A model generated the notes under the pieces. The model was not told the origin of the DNA. It did not search any database and saw nothing but the letters and a program-made list of their open reading frames with translations. From Pseudomonadota bacterium (GTDB taxonomy: Bacteria; Pseudomonadota; Alphaproteobacteria; Rhizobiales; Phreatobacteraceae): DNA of 24,915 nucleotides. Location of the stretch: NCBI GenBank assembly GCA_023416965.1, contig JAEZGJ010000209.1, forward strand, positions 1-24,915, given 5' to 3'. This document shows positions 7,217-14,651 of the stretch, one piece after another (position 1 is the stretch's first letter; each line of letters opens with the position of its first letter). A program made the position numbers and the translations under genes.

Positions 7217-8052
7217 CCAACCACCTCCGGCTCGCGCTCCGGCCAGAGCAGGGCGAGGCGCGAGGCGGTCTCCCAGCGGGTGGCGGCGAGCTGGCGCACC
7301 TCGATGCCCACGCCCTGCTCGGCGAGGGTGATGAGGTTCCAGCTGTTGACCTGGCCGCGCAGCCGGTCGGAGGTCGCCGTGCCGGCATGGACGACGAGCA
7401 CGTCGTCGCGGGCCATCGACGTGCCGGTCACCGCCGTGCGCTCGCCGTCCGCGGGGTTCCAGAGGCTGGCATGGGCGCGGTGCCGGTGCCCGAGCAGGAT
7501 GAGGCTGCGCGGACGCCGCGCGAGTGTCGCCAGCAGCAGCTCGCCGCGCGTCACCAGGTCGTAGTCGCGCTCCGTGTCGTCGCCATAGGCCACGGGATGG
7601 TGGGCGGTGACGACGAGGATGCGGGGGTCGCGCTCGGCGGTCGCGACCGCCTCGATCTGCGCCGGGGCGATGCGCCCGCGCGACCAGTTGAGGTAGGGGC
7701 CGTAGGGCCGGGCGCTGTTCAGCCCCTTCACCAGCACCGTCTCGCCCGACCATTCCGGCGCAAGGCCCTCGGTGATGTAGCGCCGCCAGCGGCGGAACGG
7801 CCGGAAGAACATTTCCGAGAGCGGGAAAGAGGGAATGTCGTGATTGCCCGGCACCACCAGATAGGGCGCGACGATGCGGTCGAGGAAGGCGCGCGCGGCG
7901 GTGAACTCGCCGTGGGTGGCGAACTGGGTCAGGTCGCCGCTGATCACCACCACGTCCGGCGAGGTTGCCTCGAGGTCGGCGAGGAGCGCCTCCACCACCC
8001 CCGGCAGTTCGCGGCCGAAATGGATGTCGGATATGTGCGCCACCACCGTCAT
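7210..8052 (-). CDS. Metallophosphoesterase
   Basis: This 280-residue calcineurin-like phosphoesterase resembles the cyclic-nucleotide phosphodiesterase (CpdA/Icc) branch. All metal-binding blocks are present: DxH (Asp9, His11 in HISDIHFG), GD (Asp40 in SGDLTQ), GNHD (69-72), the HH pair at 151-152 and GHxH (188-191). It has no signal peptide. Its start is 10 bases after the stop of the lipid-kinase gene, so the two are almost certainly one transcript. Its substrate may be a phosphorylated lipid or a cyclic nucleotide; sequence alone does not decide. Confidence 0.88.
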   Translation of the reverse strand: MTVVAHISDIHFGRELPGVVEALLADLEATSPDVVVISGDLTQFATHGEFTAARAFLDRIVAPYLVVPGNHDIPSFPLSEMFFRPFRRWRRYITEGLAPEWSGETVLVKGLNSARPYGPYLNWSRGRIAPAQIEAVATAERDPRILVVTAHHPVAYGDDTERDYDLVTRGELLLATLARRPRSLILLGHRHRAHASLWNPADGERTAVTGTSMARDDVLVVHAGTATSDRLRGQVNSWNLITLAEQGVGIEVRQLAATRWETASRLALLWPEREPEVVGR

Positions 8053-8062
8053 GACGGGGGCG

Positions 8063-8998
8063 TCATGCGGTGAGCTCCAGCGGCCGCGGCACGATGACGG
8101 CGAGGGCGCCGGGCTTCACCTCGAAGCGCAGCGGCGTCCTGACCCGCCTGATCTCGCCGTCGTTGAGGATGGTCAGCCATTGGCGCCGGGCGTCGATGGT
8201 GAGGACAGGCGTCTCGCGATAGGCGATGTCGGGATCATTGCGTGCCCTCCCCCCGAAGATGGAGGCCGCCAGCTTGAACAGCGTCAGGTAGCCCCGCTCC
8301 TTGGCTGCATAGACCGCGAGGAGCCCGGCATCCAGCCTCTCGCGGAAGGGAACGCGCGAGACGATCTCCGCCAGAGGATTGACCGAGACGATGACGCCGC
8401 GCGTCTCCTCGGTCCAGGCGCTGCGGTCGTCGCGGAGGGCGAGGGCCGCCGGCCGCAGGGTCATCGCCTTCATGCCGGTGCGCAGGAAGGACAGCATGGT
8501 GGCCCCCATGCGGCCGCGCGCCTCCTCGCGGTAGCGCTGCAGCTTGGCGAGCGGGCCGATGACGCTGGTGCAGAGGAACAGCTTGCCGTTGACGATGCCG
8601 ACATCGATGGCGCGCCGCTCGCCCTCGACCAGCGCGCCGACGGCGAGCACCGGGTCGAGCGGGATGAGCAGGTCGCGCGCCAGCTGGTTGACGGTGCCCT
8701 GGGGAATGATGGCGAGGGCCGTCTTCGTGTCGCAGAAGGCCTCGGCGACGGCCAGGATGGTGCCGTCGCCGCCCATCACCACGACGATGTCGGGCGCCTG
8801 CGCCTTGCAGGCGGCGATCGCCTCCGGCAGGCGGCCGCCACCGGCCATGAAGATGCGGGGATAGATGCCGCGGCCGGTGATGGCGGCGACGATCGCCTCG
8901 ACCGCGCGGCTGCCCCGGCCGCCGAAGCCGGATCGGCTGTTGGCCAGCACGGCGACCGACGGCGTGCCGCCGATGCCGAAAATGCCTGTCTCGGCCAT
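8063..8998 (-). CDS. Diacylglycerol/lipid kinase family protein
   Basis: This 311-residue protein has the DAGK catalytic domain found in DgkB, YegS and sphingosine kinases, which phosphorylates a lipid hydroxyl with ATP. The nucleotide-binding GGDGT is at 76-80 (VVVMGGDGTILAVAEA) and the second conserved block PQGTVNQLARDL starts near residue 97. The C-terminal beta-sandwich ends with the typical LTILNDGEIRRVRTPLRFEV segment. There is no transmembrane segment, as expected for this soluble family. It is the first gene of a two-gene unit with the phosphoesterase. Divergence from DgkB and the uncertain lipid substrate prevent a gene symbol. Confidence 0.88.
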   Translation of the reverse strand: MAETGIFGIGGTPSVAVLANSRSGFGGRGSRAVEAIVAAITGRGIYPRIFMAGGGRLPEAIAACKAQAPDIVVVMGGDGTILAVAEAFCDTKTALAIIPQGTVNQLARDLLIPLDPVLAVGALVEGERRAIDVGIVNGKLFLCTSVIGPLAKLQRYREEARGRMGATMLSFLRTGMKAMTLRPAALALRDDRSAWTEETRGVIVSVNPLAEIVSRVPFRERLDAGLLAVYAAKERGYLTLFKLAASIFGGRARNDPDIAYRETPVLTIDARRQWLTILNDGEIRRVRTPLRFEVKPGALAVIVPRPLELTA

Positions 8999-9101
8999 GT
9001 CGAGGATTCCCCGGGTGACGCGCCACTGCGGGCGCGGTCATAGCAACGGCCGGAAGCCCGCAGAGTTCCACGGGACATGACCGCGCAGGCGCCAGGTCGC
9101 G

Positions 9102-9134
9102 CCAAAAGCAAAGGGCCGCCTTTCCGGCGGCCCT
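9102..9134 (-). terminator. Rho-independent terminator of the DUF6481 gene
   Basis: A perfect 9-bp stem (AGGGCCGCC at 9112-9120 and GGCGGCCCT at 9126-9134) has a 5-base loop. On the minus strand it is followed by TTTGCTTTT. It lies 27 bases past the stop of the gene ending at 9162. Confidence 0.85.
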
Positions 9135-9161
9135 GGATTCGTCAGACGGGCCGGGCCCCTC

Positions 9162-9548
9162 TCAGCGGCGACCGCCGCGGGCAGCCGCCTTGGCGCGGGC
9201 CTCGGCATAGGCCGCGATCTCGCGATAGATCTGCTTCGGACGCGCCTTGGCGCGGGCCTCTTCTTCCTCGAGACGCTTCAGCTCGGCCTCTTCGGCCGCG
9301 ATGCGCTCGGCCTCCTTGCGAGCGGCCTCCTCCGCGGCCAGGCGCTCGGCCTCGGCACGGCGGGCGGCTTCCTTGGCTGCTTCGCGCGCGGCACGGGCCT
9401 CGGCGATGGCGCGGCGCTCGGCCTGGCGCTTCTGGAACTCCGGATCATCCGGACCCGGGCGCGAACGGAACTTCTCCAACAGTGCCTGCTTAGCCTTCTG
9501 GGCGGTCTCAAGGCGTTCGGACAGGCCGTTCTGGGTATGGATGGACAA
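9162..9548 (-). CDS. DUF6481 family protein (charged coiled coil)
   Basis: This 128-residue, highly charged Ala/Glu/Arg-rich protein opens with GLSERLETAQKAKQALLEKF and continues as one long helix of EAxRxAEAERLAAEEA-type repeats. It ends in a basic tail (AKAAARGGRR). This layout matches DUF6481, a small family found in alphaproteobacteria with no established function. No ATG is available at the right place. A TTG at 9548 with AAGGA nine bases upstream gives the family-like N-terminus, so I chose it. The open frame continues upstream to 10043 without a family match. It is monocistronic, with a strong terminator behind it. Confidence 0.75.
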   Translation of the reverse strand: MSIHTQNGLSERLETAQKAKQALLEKFRSRPGPDDPEFQKRQAERRAIAEARAAREAAKEAARRAEAERLAAEEAARKEAERIAAEEAELKRLEEEEARAKARPKQIYREIAAYAEARAKAAARGGRR

Positions 9549-9682
9549 AGGGCAGTGATCCTTGGTTCGTTCAGTCTGGTTCAGGGGCGGTGGAGGGTCG
9601 TCGCAGGCGGGAGGCGCGCCCCGGATTGCCGGAGGCCTCGTCGCGACTGCATCCCGGTACAGAAAGCGTCCCGGAACGTCAA

Positions 9683-9716
9683 CGTCAAACCACCATGTCG
9701 TGACATATGGTTGACG
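9683..9716. repeat. Imperfect inverted repeat upstream of the DUF6481 gene
   Basis: CGTCAAACCACCATGTC and GACATATGGTTGACG face each other around a 2-base centre, with the inner ATGTC/GACAT match perfect. It lies between the GntR gene stop and the DUF6481 start. It could be an operator for the minus-strand promoter or a transcript hairpin after the regulator gene. No T tract is present. Confidence 0.5.
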
Positions 9717-9745
9717 CTTGGCAGCCATTCCAATGCCGCGGGCCG

Positions 9746-10426
9746 TCAATCCTCGGGCGGGCCGGCGGCGCCCGATCGCACCAGCACCCGCAGGAGGTCG
9801 CTCCTCACCGCGCCGATATGGCGTTCGAGGAAGGAACAGGCCTCGTCGAACCGCCCGGCCCGGCACAGCCCGATCAGGGCGGCATGTTCCTGCTCGGCTA
9901 TTCCCATGGCCTCCGTGTTGGACAGTTGCACGCGCGTATAACGGTCGCTGGTCTGCAGCAGCGCCGCTACGATGGACTGGGTCCGCGGCAACCGCGCCTT
10001 CGTGTAGAGCGCCATGTGGAATTCGGCATTGATGACGCCCCACTGGCCGACATCGCCGGCGGCAATCGCCGCCACGAACCGCGACTGGATGGCGTCGAGA
10101 GATGCGAAATCAGCCTCGGCGAAGCGCGGCGCCGATTGCGCGAGGAGCCGCGGCTCGAGCAGGCAGCGCAGGTCGAAGACATCGTTGACCTCGTCGAGCG
10201 ACAGTTCCGAGACGATGGCGCCCTTGTGCGGCACGATGCGCACGAAGCCTTCCGCCTCGAGCTGGAACAGCGCCTCGCGGACAGGAATGCGGCTGACCCC
10301 GTAGGTTTCCGCCAGGGCGTCCTGCCGGAGCTGCGTGCCGGCGGGATGTTCGCCCGCCAGGATGGCCTGGCGCAGCCGGTCGACGATGGCGGCCGACAGC
10401 GTGCGGTGCTTGAGCGGTGCTGACAT
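9746..10426 (-). CDS. GntR-family transcriptional regulator (FadR/FCD type)
   Basis: This 226-residue regulator has an N-terminal winged helix-turn-helix (LRQDALAETYGVSRIPVREALFQLEAEGFV). The C-terminal all-helical FCD domain carries the expected metal/ligand residues in EFHMALY and the late ERHI histidine. Such proteins usually repress adjacent catabolic genes until a carboxylic acid or amino acid binds. It is divergent from the TRAP operon, which it most likely controls. The ATG at 10426 fits the family N-terminus. An in-frame ATG at 10462 would add 12 basic residues and remains possible. Confidence 0.9.
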   Translation of the reverse strand: MSAPLKHRTLSAAIVDRLRQAILAGEHPAGTQLRQDALAETYGVSRIPVREALFQLEAEGFVRIVPHKGAIVSELSLDEVNDVFDLRCLLEPRLLAQSAPRFAEADFASLDAIQSRFVAAIAAGDVGQWGVINAEFHMALYTKARLPRTQSIVAALLQTSDRYTRVQLSNTEAMGIAEQEHAALIGLCRAGRFDEACSFLERHIGAVRSDLLRVLVRSGAAGPPED

Positions 10427-10553
10427 CCGATTCCGATAACCCCCGAACCGCCATCGGACCATGAATTTACCCGCTTGCCCATCCGTCGCAGGTGCAGCGC
10501 CGCCGCCGCGAACGCGGCATCGGCAGGAGCGAGAGAAAGTCCGTCCGAAGGCA

Positions 10554-10583
10554 TTGACTCGCTAATTGTATAAAATCTACGAT
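10554..10583 (+). promoter_or_regulatory. Candidate promoter of the TRAP operon with overlapping operator
   Basis: TTGACT (10554-10559) and TACGAT (10578-10583) are spaced by 18 bases. In the spacer lies the near-palindrome ATTGTATAAAAT (10565-10576), with five of six pairs symmetric. It is the AT-rich part of an otherwise GC-rich divergent region between a GntR regulator and its presumed target, so it is the natural operator candidate. Confidence 0.5.
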
Positions 10584-10621
10584 ACCATAGTTCCAGAGCA
10601 AAACACATCGGGGATCCACCG

Positions 10622-11245
10622 ATGGCGAACCAGGCCATGTCTTCCAGGCGCATGATCGCGCCCGCCGAGGCCCTGCAGTCTCTCTCAGCCGCCCTGCTGG
10701 CGGTGGAGCGCCTGGCCATCATGGGATTCATGTTCCTCCTCGCCGGGCTCATCCTGCTCAACGTCGTCACCCGCTACAGCGGCATGCCGATCTACTGGGT
10801 GGACGAATCCGCGATCTACTCCGTCGTCTGGCTCACCTTCATCGGCGCCTCCGCCATGACGCGGCTCAGACTCGACTTCGCCGTGGCGATGCTGACGGAG
10901 CGCCTGTCGGAGCGTGGCCGCAAGGTGGCCAAGGTGATCGCCACCGCCATGGTCGTGGTCTTCGGCCTGTCGCTGGCGGCCATGTGCTGGCTGTGGATGG
11001 ACCCGGTGGGCATCGCGCGGGCCGGCTTCGACGCGCGCGCCTTCGCCGGCGAGACCTTCAACTTCCTCTACACCGAGCGCACCCAGACGCTGAACTGGCC
11101 GACCTGGATGCTCTATCTGATCCTGCCGATCTTCGCGGTGTCGATGACCATCCACGGCCTCGCCAACCTGGTCGAGGATCTCGGCCTGGTGCCGCCCGCC
11201 GCCCTCAAGGGGTTCGTGCTCTCCGACGTCGACGGGGTGAACTGA
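10622..11245 (+). CDS. TRAP transporter small permease subunit (DctQ family)
   Basis: This 207-residue membrane protein has four predicted membrane helices (near residues 35-55, 65-85, 102-122 and 158-180). The family pattern NVVTRY...WVDESAIYSVVWLTFIGAS is in the first half. DctQ pairs with the large permease to import a substrate delivered by a periplasmic binding protein, driven by the sodium or proton gradient. The ATG at 10622 has GGGGA eight bases upstream. The stop overlaps the ATG of the large permease (TGATG), so the pair is translationally coupled. Confidence 0.9.
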   Translation: MANQAMSSRRMIAPAEALQSLSAALLAVERLAIMGFMFLLAGLILLNVVTRYSGMPIYWVDESAIYSVVWLTFIGASAMTRLRLDFAVAMLTERLSERGRKVAKVIATAMVVVFGLSLAAMCWLWMDPVGIARAGFDARAFAGETFNFLYTERTQTLNWPTWMLYLILPIFAVSMTIHGLANLVEDLGLVPPAALKGFVLSDVDGVN

Positions 11246-12510
11246 TGATCACCTCCGCCGCCTTCCTCGCCGTCATGCTGGTCGGTGTGCCGATCGGCCT
11301 CTGCCTGTGCCTCGCCGGCATCGTCTACATCATCGCCTCCGGCAATCCGCTGCTGTTCCAGTCCTATCCGCTGCAGATGTTCGGCGGTGTCGACAGCTAT
11401 GGCCTCATCGCCATCCCGCTCTTCATCCTGATCGGCGAGATCATGAACGGCGGCGGCATCACCAAGCGCATCGTCGACCTCGCCATGGCGGTGATCGGCT
11501 CGGTGCGCGGCGGGCTCGCCTACGTCAACGTTCTCGCCAACATGTTCGTCGCCTCCATCCTCGGTTCGGCCACGGCGCAGGTCGCCATCATGGCGCAGAT
11601 CATGGTGCCGGAGATGGAGAAGCAGGGCTACGACAAGACCTTCGCCGCCGGCCTCACCGCCTATGGCGGCATGCTCGGCCCGATCATCCCGCCCTCGGTC
11701 ATGTTCGTCGTCTATTCGGTGCTGGCGCAGGTCTCGGTCTCGGACATGCTGATCGCCGGCATCGTGCCGGGCGTGCTGCTGACCCTGCTCTTCTTCGCCG
11801 TCATCGCCCTGATGGGCTATGTCTACAACTATCCGAAAGCCGAGAAGCGCACCGCCCGCGAGCGCATCGCCACCATCCTCGATGCCGCGCCGACCCTCGC
11901 CATTCCCGTCGTCATCGTCGGCTCCATCCTCGGCGGTCTCGCCAACGCCACCGAATCCGCCGCCATCGGAGCGGTCGCCGCCGCCCTCGTCGGCCGCTTC
12001 TGGACGAAGCAGTTCTCCTTCTCCCGCCTGCCCGAGATGATGCTGCGCGCCGGCGTCTATTCCGCCATCGTGCTGTTCCTGGTGGCGGCGGCCGCCGTCT
12101 TCTCCTGGATCCTCATCTACGGGAAGGTGCCGCAGGAGACCGCCGCCTGGATCCAGACGGTGGCGAAGGACCCCGTGTCCTTCATGCTGCTCGCCAACGT
12201 CATCCTGCTGGTCATCGGCACCATCATCGACGGCGTGCCGGGCCTGATCATGACCGTGCCGATCCTCCTGCCCATCGCCACCGAGGTCTATGGCATCGAT
12301 CCGCGCCATTTCGGCGTCGTCGTGGTGATCAACCTCGTCCTCGGCCTGCTCTCGCCGCCGGTCGGCCTCTGCTTCTTCGTCGCCGCCGCGGTGACCGGTG
12401 CGAAGCCGGGGAAGATGTTCCTCGTCACCATGCCGTTCTTCGGCATCAGCTGCATCCTTCTGATCCTCCTGTCGCTCTACCCGTTCCTGTCCCTCGCCCT
12501 CCTCAAGTGA
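11245..12510 (+). CDS. TRAP transporter large permease subunit (DctM family)
   Basis: This 421-residue polytopic protein belongs to the DctM (ion transporter) superfamily and has about eleven to twelve hydrophobic segments. Family signatures visible include GVDSYGLIAIPLFILIGEIMN, GSATAQVAIMAQIMVPEM, GGMLGPIIPPSVMFVVYS and the C-terminal NLVLGLLSPPVGLCFFVAA. It is the transport channel of the tripartite system. The start overlaps the small-subunit stop. The binding-protein gene follows, giving gene order Q-M-P. Confidence 0.93.
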   Translation: MITSAAFLAVMLVGVPIGLCLCLAGIVYIIASGNPLLFQSYPLQMFGGVDSYGLIAIPLFILIGEIMNGGGITKRIVDLAMAVIGSVRGGLAYVNVLANMFVASILGSATAQVAIMAQIMVPEMEKQGYDKTFAAGLTAYGGMLGPIIPPSVMFVVYSVLAQVSVSDMLIAGIVPGVLLTLLFFAVIALMGYVYNYPKAEKRTARERIATILDAAPTLAIPVVIVGSILGGLANATESAAIGAVAAALVGRFWTKQFSFSRLPEMMLRAGVYSAIVLFLVAAAAVFSWILIYGKVPQETAAWIQTVAKDPVSFMLLANVILLVIGTIIDGVPGLIMTVPILLPIATEVYGIDPRHFGVVVVINLVLGLLSPPVGLCFFVAAAVTGAKPGKMFLVTMPFFGISCILLILLSLYPFLSLALLK

Positions 12511-12543
12511 ATGCCTCCCTCCAACCCCTTTAGGAGCATGACC

Positions 12544-13527
12544 ATGACTCTCTCCCGCCGCCACCTCCTTGCCGCCGGCGCCGCCCTGCCGCTCGCCGCG
12601 CCCTCGCTGGCGCTGGCCCAGTCGAAGGAATTCCGCCTCGGCATCCTCACACCCGCCGGCCATCCCTGGAACCGCGCAGCGCTGAAGGTCGGCGAGGACC
12701 TGAAGGCCGCCACCAACGGCCGCCTGACGCTGACCGTCTTCCACTCCGGCCAGCTCGGCAACGAGGCCGCCATGCTGCAGCAGATGCAGTCGGGTGCCCT
12801 CGACATGGGCTGGATCATGGCCGCCGAGCTCGGCTCGCGCGTGCCCACCATCGCCGCCATCACCGCGCCCTACGTGGTCGACTCGACCCCGAAGATCGCC
12901 AAGCTCGTCCGCCATCCCGTGGCCGCCAAGCTCTTCGAGGTGCTTCCCCGGGAAACCGGCACGATCGGCCTTGCCTGGGGCATCACCGGCATGCGCGCCG
13001 TCTTCGCCGCCCGGGACATCTCCAAGGTCGCCGACATCCGCGGCATGAAGCTGCGCATCAACCCGACTCCGGTCTATCGCGATTTCTACCAGCTGCTCGG
13101 CGCCGCCCCGACGCCGATCCCGACGCCGCAGGTCTTCGACGCCATGACCAACGGCCAGGTCGACGGCCTAGAAGCCGATCTCGAGTTCTCCTGGAACCAG
13201 CGCTTCGACAAGCCGTCGAAGTCGATCCTGCAGATGAACGCCGTCTTCATGCCGGTCATCGCGCTGGTCTCGGGCCGCGTCTGGCAGACCGTCTCCGCCG
13301 CCGACCGCGAGCTCATCACCAAGACCGTGAAGGCCGCCCTCGATACCCAGATCGACGAGCTCGCCGGCAACGAGCCCAAGCTCGTCGAGCAGTTCAAGGC
13401 GACCGGCATCCCCTTCCGCAACGCCGATCCGAAGGATGCCGAGGCGGTCGTCGCCGAGTTCGACAAGATCTGGCTGCCCAAGGCGCCCATCCTCGCCGAG
13501 CTGCGCAAGGCCGGCGCCTCGCTCTGA
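12544..13527 (+). CDS. TRAP transporter substrate-binding protein (DctP family)
   Basis: This 327-residue periplasmic binding protein captures the substrate for the QM permease. The leader MTLSRRHLLAAGAALPL...LALA has a twin-arginine motif (SRRHLL, Arg5-Arg6), with cleavage predicted after Ala25. The mature protein shows DctP blocks: FHSGQLGNEAAMLQQMQSGA, the substrate-carboxylate arginine in MKLRINPTPVY, and TPQVFDAMTNGQVDGLE. AGGAG lies seven bases before ATG 12544 but only one base before the alternative ATG 12538, so 12544 is preferred. Context with a DHDPS-family lyase suggests a small carboxylate or imino/amino acid ligand. Confidence 0.92.
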   Translation: MTLSRRHLLAAGAALPLAAPSLALAQSKEFRLGILTPAGHPWNRAALKVGEDLKAATNGRLTLTVFHSGQLGNEAAMLQQMQSGALDMGWIMAAELGSRVPTIAAITAPYVVDSTPKIAKLVRHPVAAKLFEVLPRETGTIGLAWGITGMRAVFAARDISKVADIRGMKLRINPTPVYRDFYQLLGAAPTPIPTPQVFDAMTNGQVDGLEADLEFSWNQRFDKPSKSILQMNAVFMPVIALVSGRVWQTVSAADRELITKTVKAALDTQIDELAGNEPKLVEQFKATGIPFRNADPKDAEAVVAEFDKIWLPKAPILAELRKAGASL

Positions 13528-13612
13528 GGCGAGGGGCACCGTCCGTCATTCCCATCCCCGTCGGCGGCGCCCTTCGCGCCTCCGGCCACGACCGATCATC
13601 TGGAGAAACCCC

Positions 13613-14542
13613 ATGGCACCGCGCATTTCCTGGGAAGGCGTCTTCCCGGCCGTCACCACCCAGTTCCACGACGACCTCTCGCTCGACATCGACGCCACCG
13701 CCAAGGTGATGGACAACCTGATCCGCGACGGCGTGTCGGGCCTCATCGTCTGCGGTTCGGTGGGTGAGAACACCTCGCTCGAGCGCCGCGAGAAAATCCA
13801 GATCATGGAGGCGGCGAAGTCCGTCGCTGCCGGCCGGGTGCCGGTCCTCTGCGGCATTGCCGAGTTCACCACCGCCTTCGCGGTGGAGACGGCGAAGGAG
13901 GCCGCCCGCATCGGCATCGACGGCATCATGGTCATGCCTGCCCTGGTCTATTCCTCCAAGCCGCACGAGACGGCGCAGCATTTCCGCACGGTGGCGACCG
14001 CCACCGACCTGCCGGTGATGCTCTACAACAACCCGCCGATCTACAAGAACGACGTCACCCCGGACATCCTCGTCTCCCTCGCCGACGTGGAGACCGTCGT
14101 CTGCTTCAAGGACTCGTCCGGCGACACCCGCCGCTTCATCGACACCCGCAATATGGTCGGTGACCGCTTCGTGCTCTTCGCCGGCCTCGACGACGTCATC
14201 GTCGAGAGCGTCGCCATGGGCGCGGTCGGCTGGGTCTCCGGCATGTCCAACGCCTTCCCGCGCGAGGGCGAGACGCTGTTCCGCCTCGCCAAGGCCGGCC
14301 GCTTCAAGGAGGCCATGCCGCTCTACGAGTGGTTCATGCCCCTCCTCCACCTCGACGCGCGCCCGGATCTCGTCCAGTGCATCAAGCTGTGCGAGCACAT
14401 CATGGGCCGCGGCACCGCGCTGACCCGTCCGCCGCGCCTCGCCCTGCTCCCCCACGAGGCGGCCGAGGTGCAGGCGATGATGGCGAAGGCCCTCGCCAAC
14501 CGCCCGAAACTGCCCGACGTGGGCCTGAAGGTCGCCGCCTGA
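13613..14542 (+). CDS. DHDPS-family lyase, probable 1-pyrroline-4-hydroxy-2-carboxylate deaminase
   Basis: This 309-residue class I aldolase of the DapA/NanA superfamily has the Schiff-base lysine at Lys166 (VVCFKDSSGDT) and the proton-relay tyrosine at Tyr138 (MLYNNPP). GSVGENTSL replaces the GTTGE of true DapA. The features GVFPAVTTQFHDD, FAGLDDVIVESVAMGAVGWVSG and FMPLLHLDARPDLVQCIKL recall, from memory, the deaminase that converts the D-hydroxyproline oxidation product to 2-oxoglutarate semialdehyde (LhpC/HypD). TGGAG lies before ATG 13613. It is the last gene of the TRAP operon. An epimerase of the hydroxyproline type lies 2.7 kb downstream. A different 2-keto-acid lyase activity remains possible. 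Confidence 0.85.
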   Translation: MAPRISWEGVFPAVTTQFHDDLSLDIDATAKVMDNLIRDGVSGLIVCGSVGENTSLERREKIQIMEAAKSVAAGRVPVLCGIAEFTTAFAVETAKEAARIGIDGIMVMPALVYSSKPHETAQHFRTVATATDLPVMLYNNPPIYKNDVTPDILVSLADVETVVCFKDSSGDTRRFIDTRNMVGDRFVLFAGLDDVIVESVAMGAVGWVSGMSNAFPREGETLFRLAKAGRFKEAMPLYEWFMPLLHLDARPDLVQCIKLCEHIMGRGTALTRPPRLALLPHEAAEVQAMMAKALANRPKLPDVGLKVAA

Positions 14543-14651
14543 CGGACCTTCAGCCGGCGCGTCCGTCCTCTCCGCAGGGCGGGCGCTGCCGGCAAGGATT
14601 AACCCATTCTTCGGCTGTGGCATGCTGGAATGCGCCGCAACCGAGGGTGGC

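Noticed and set aside
9549..10043. Upstream extension of the DUF6481 protein
   Set aside because: It runs antisense through the GntR gene end and the intergenic palindrome and has no family resemblance.
14543..14651. Terminator after the lyase gene
   Set aside because: Several short GC-rich pairings are possible, but none is followed by a T tract.
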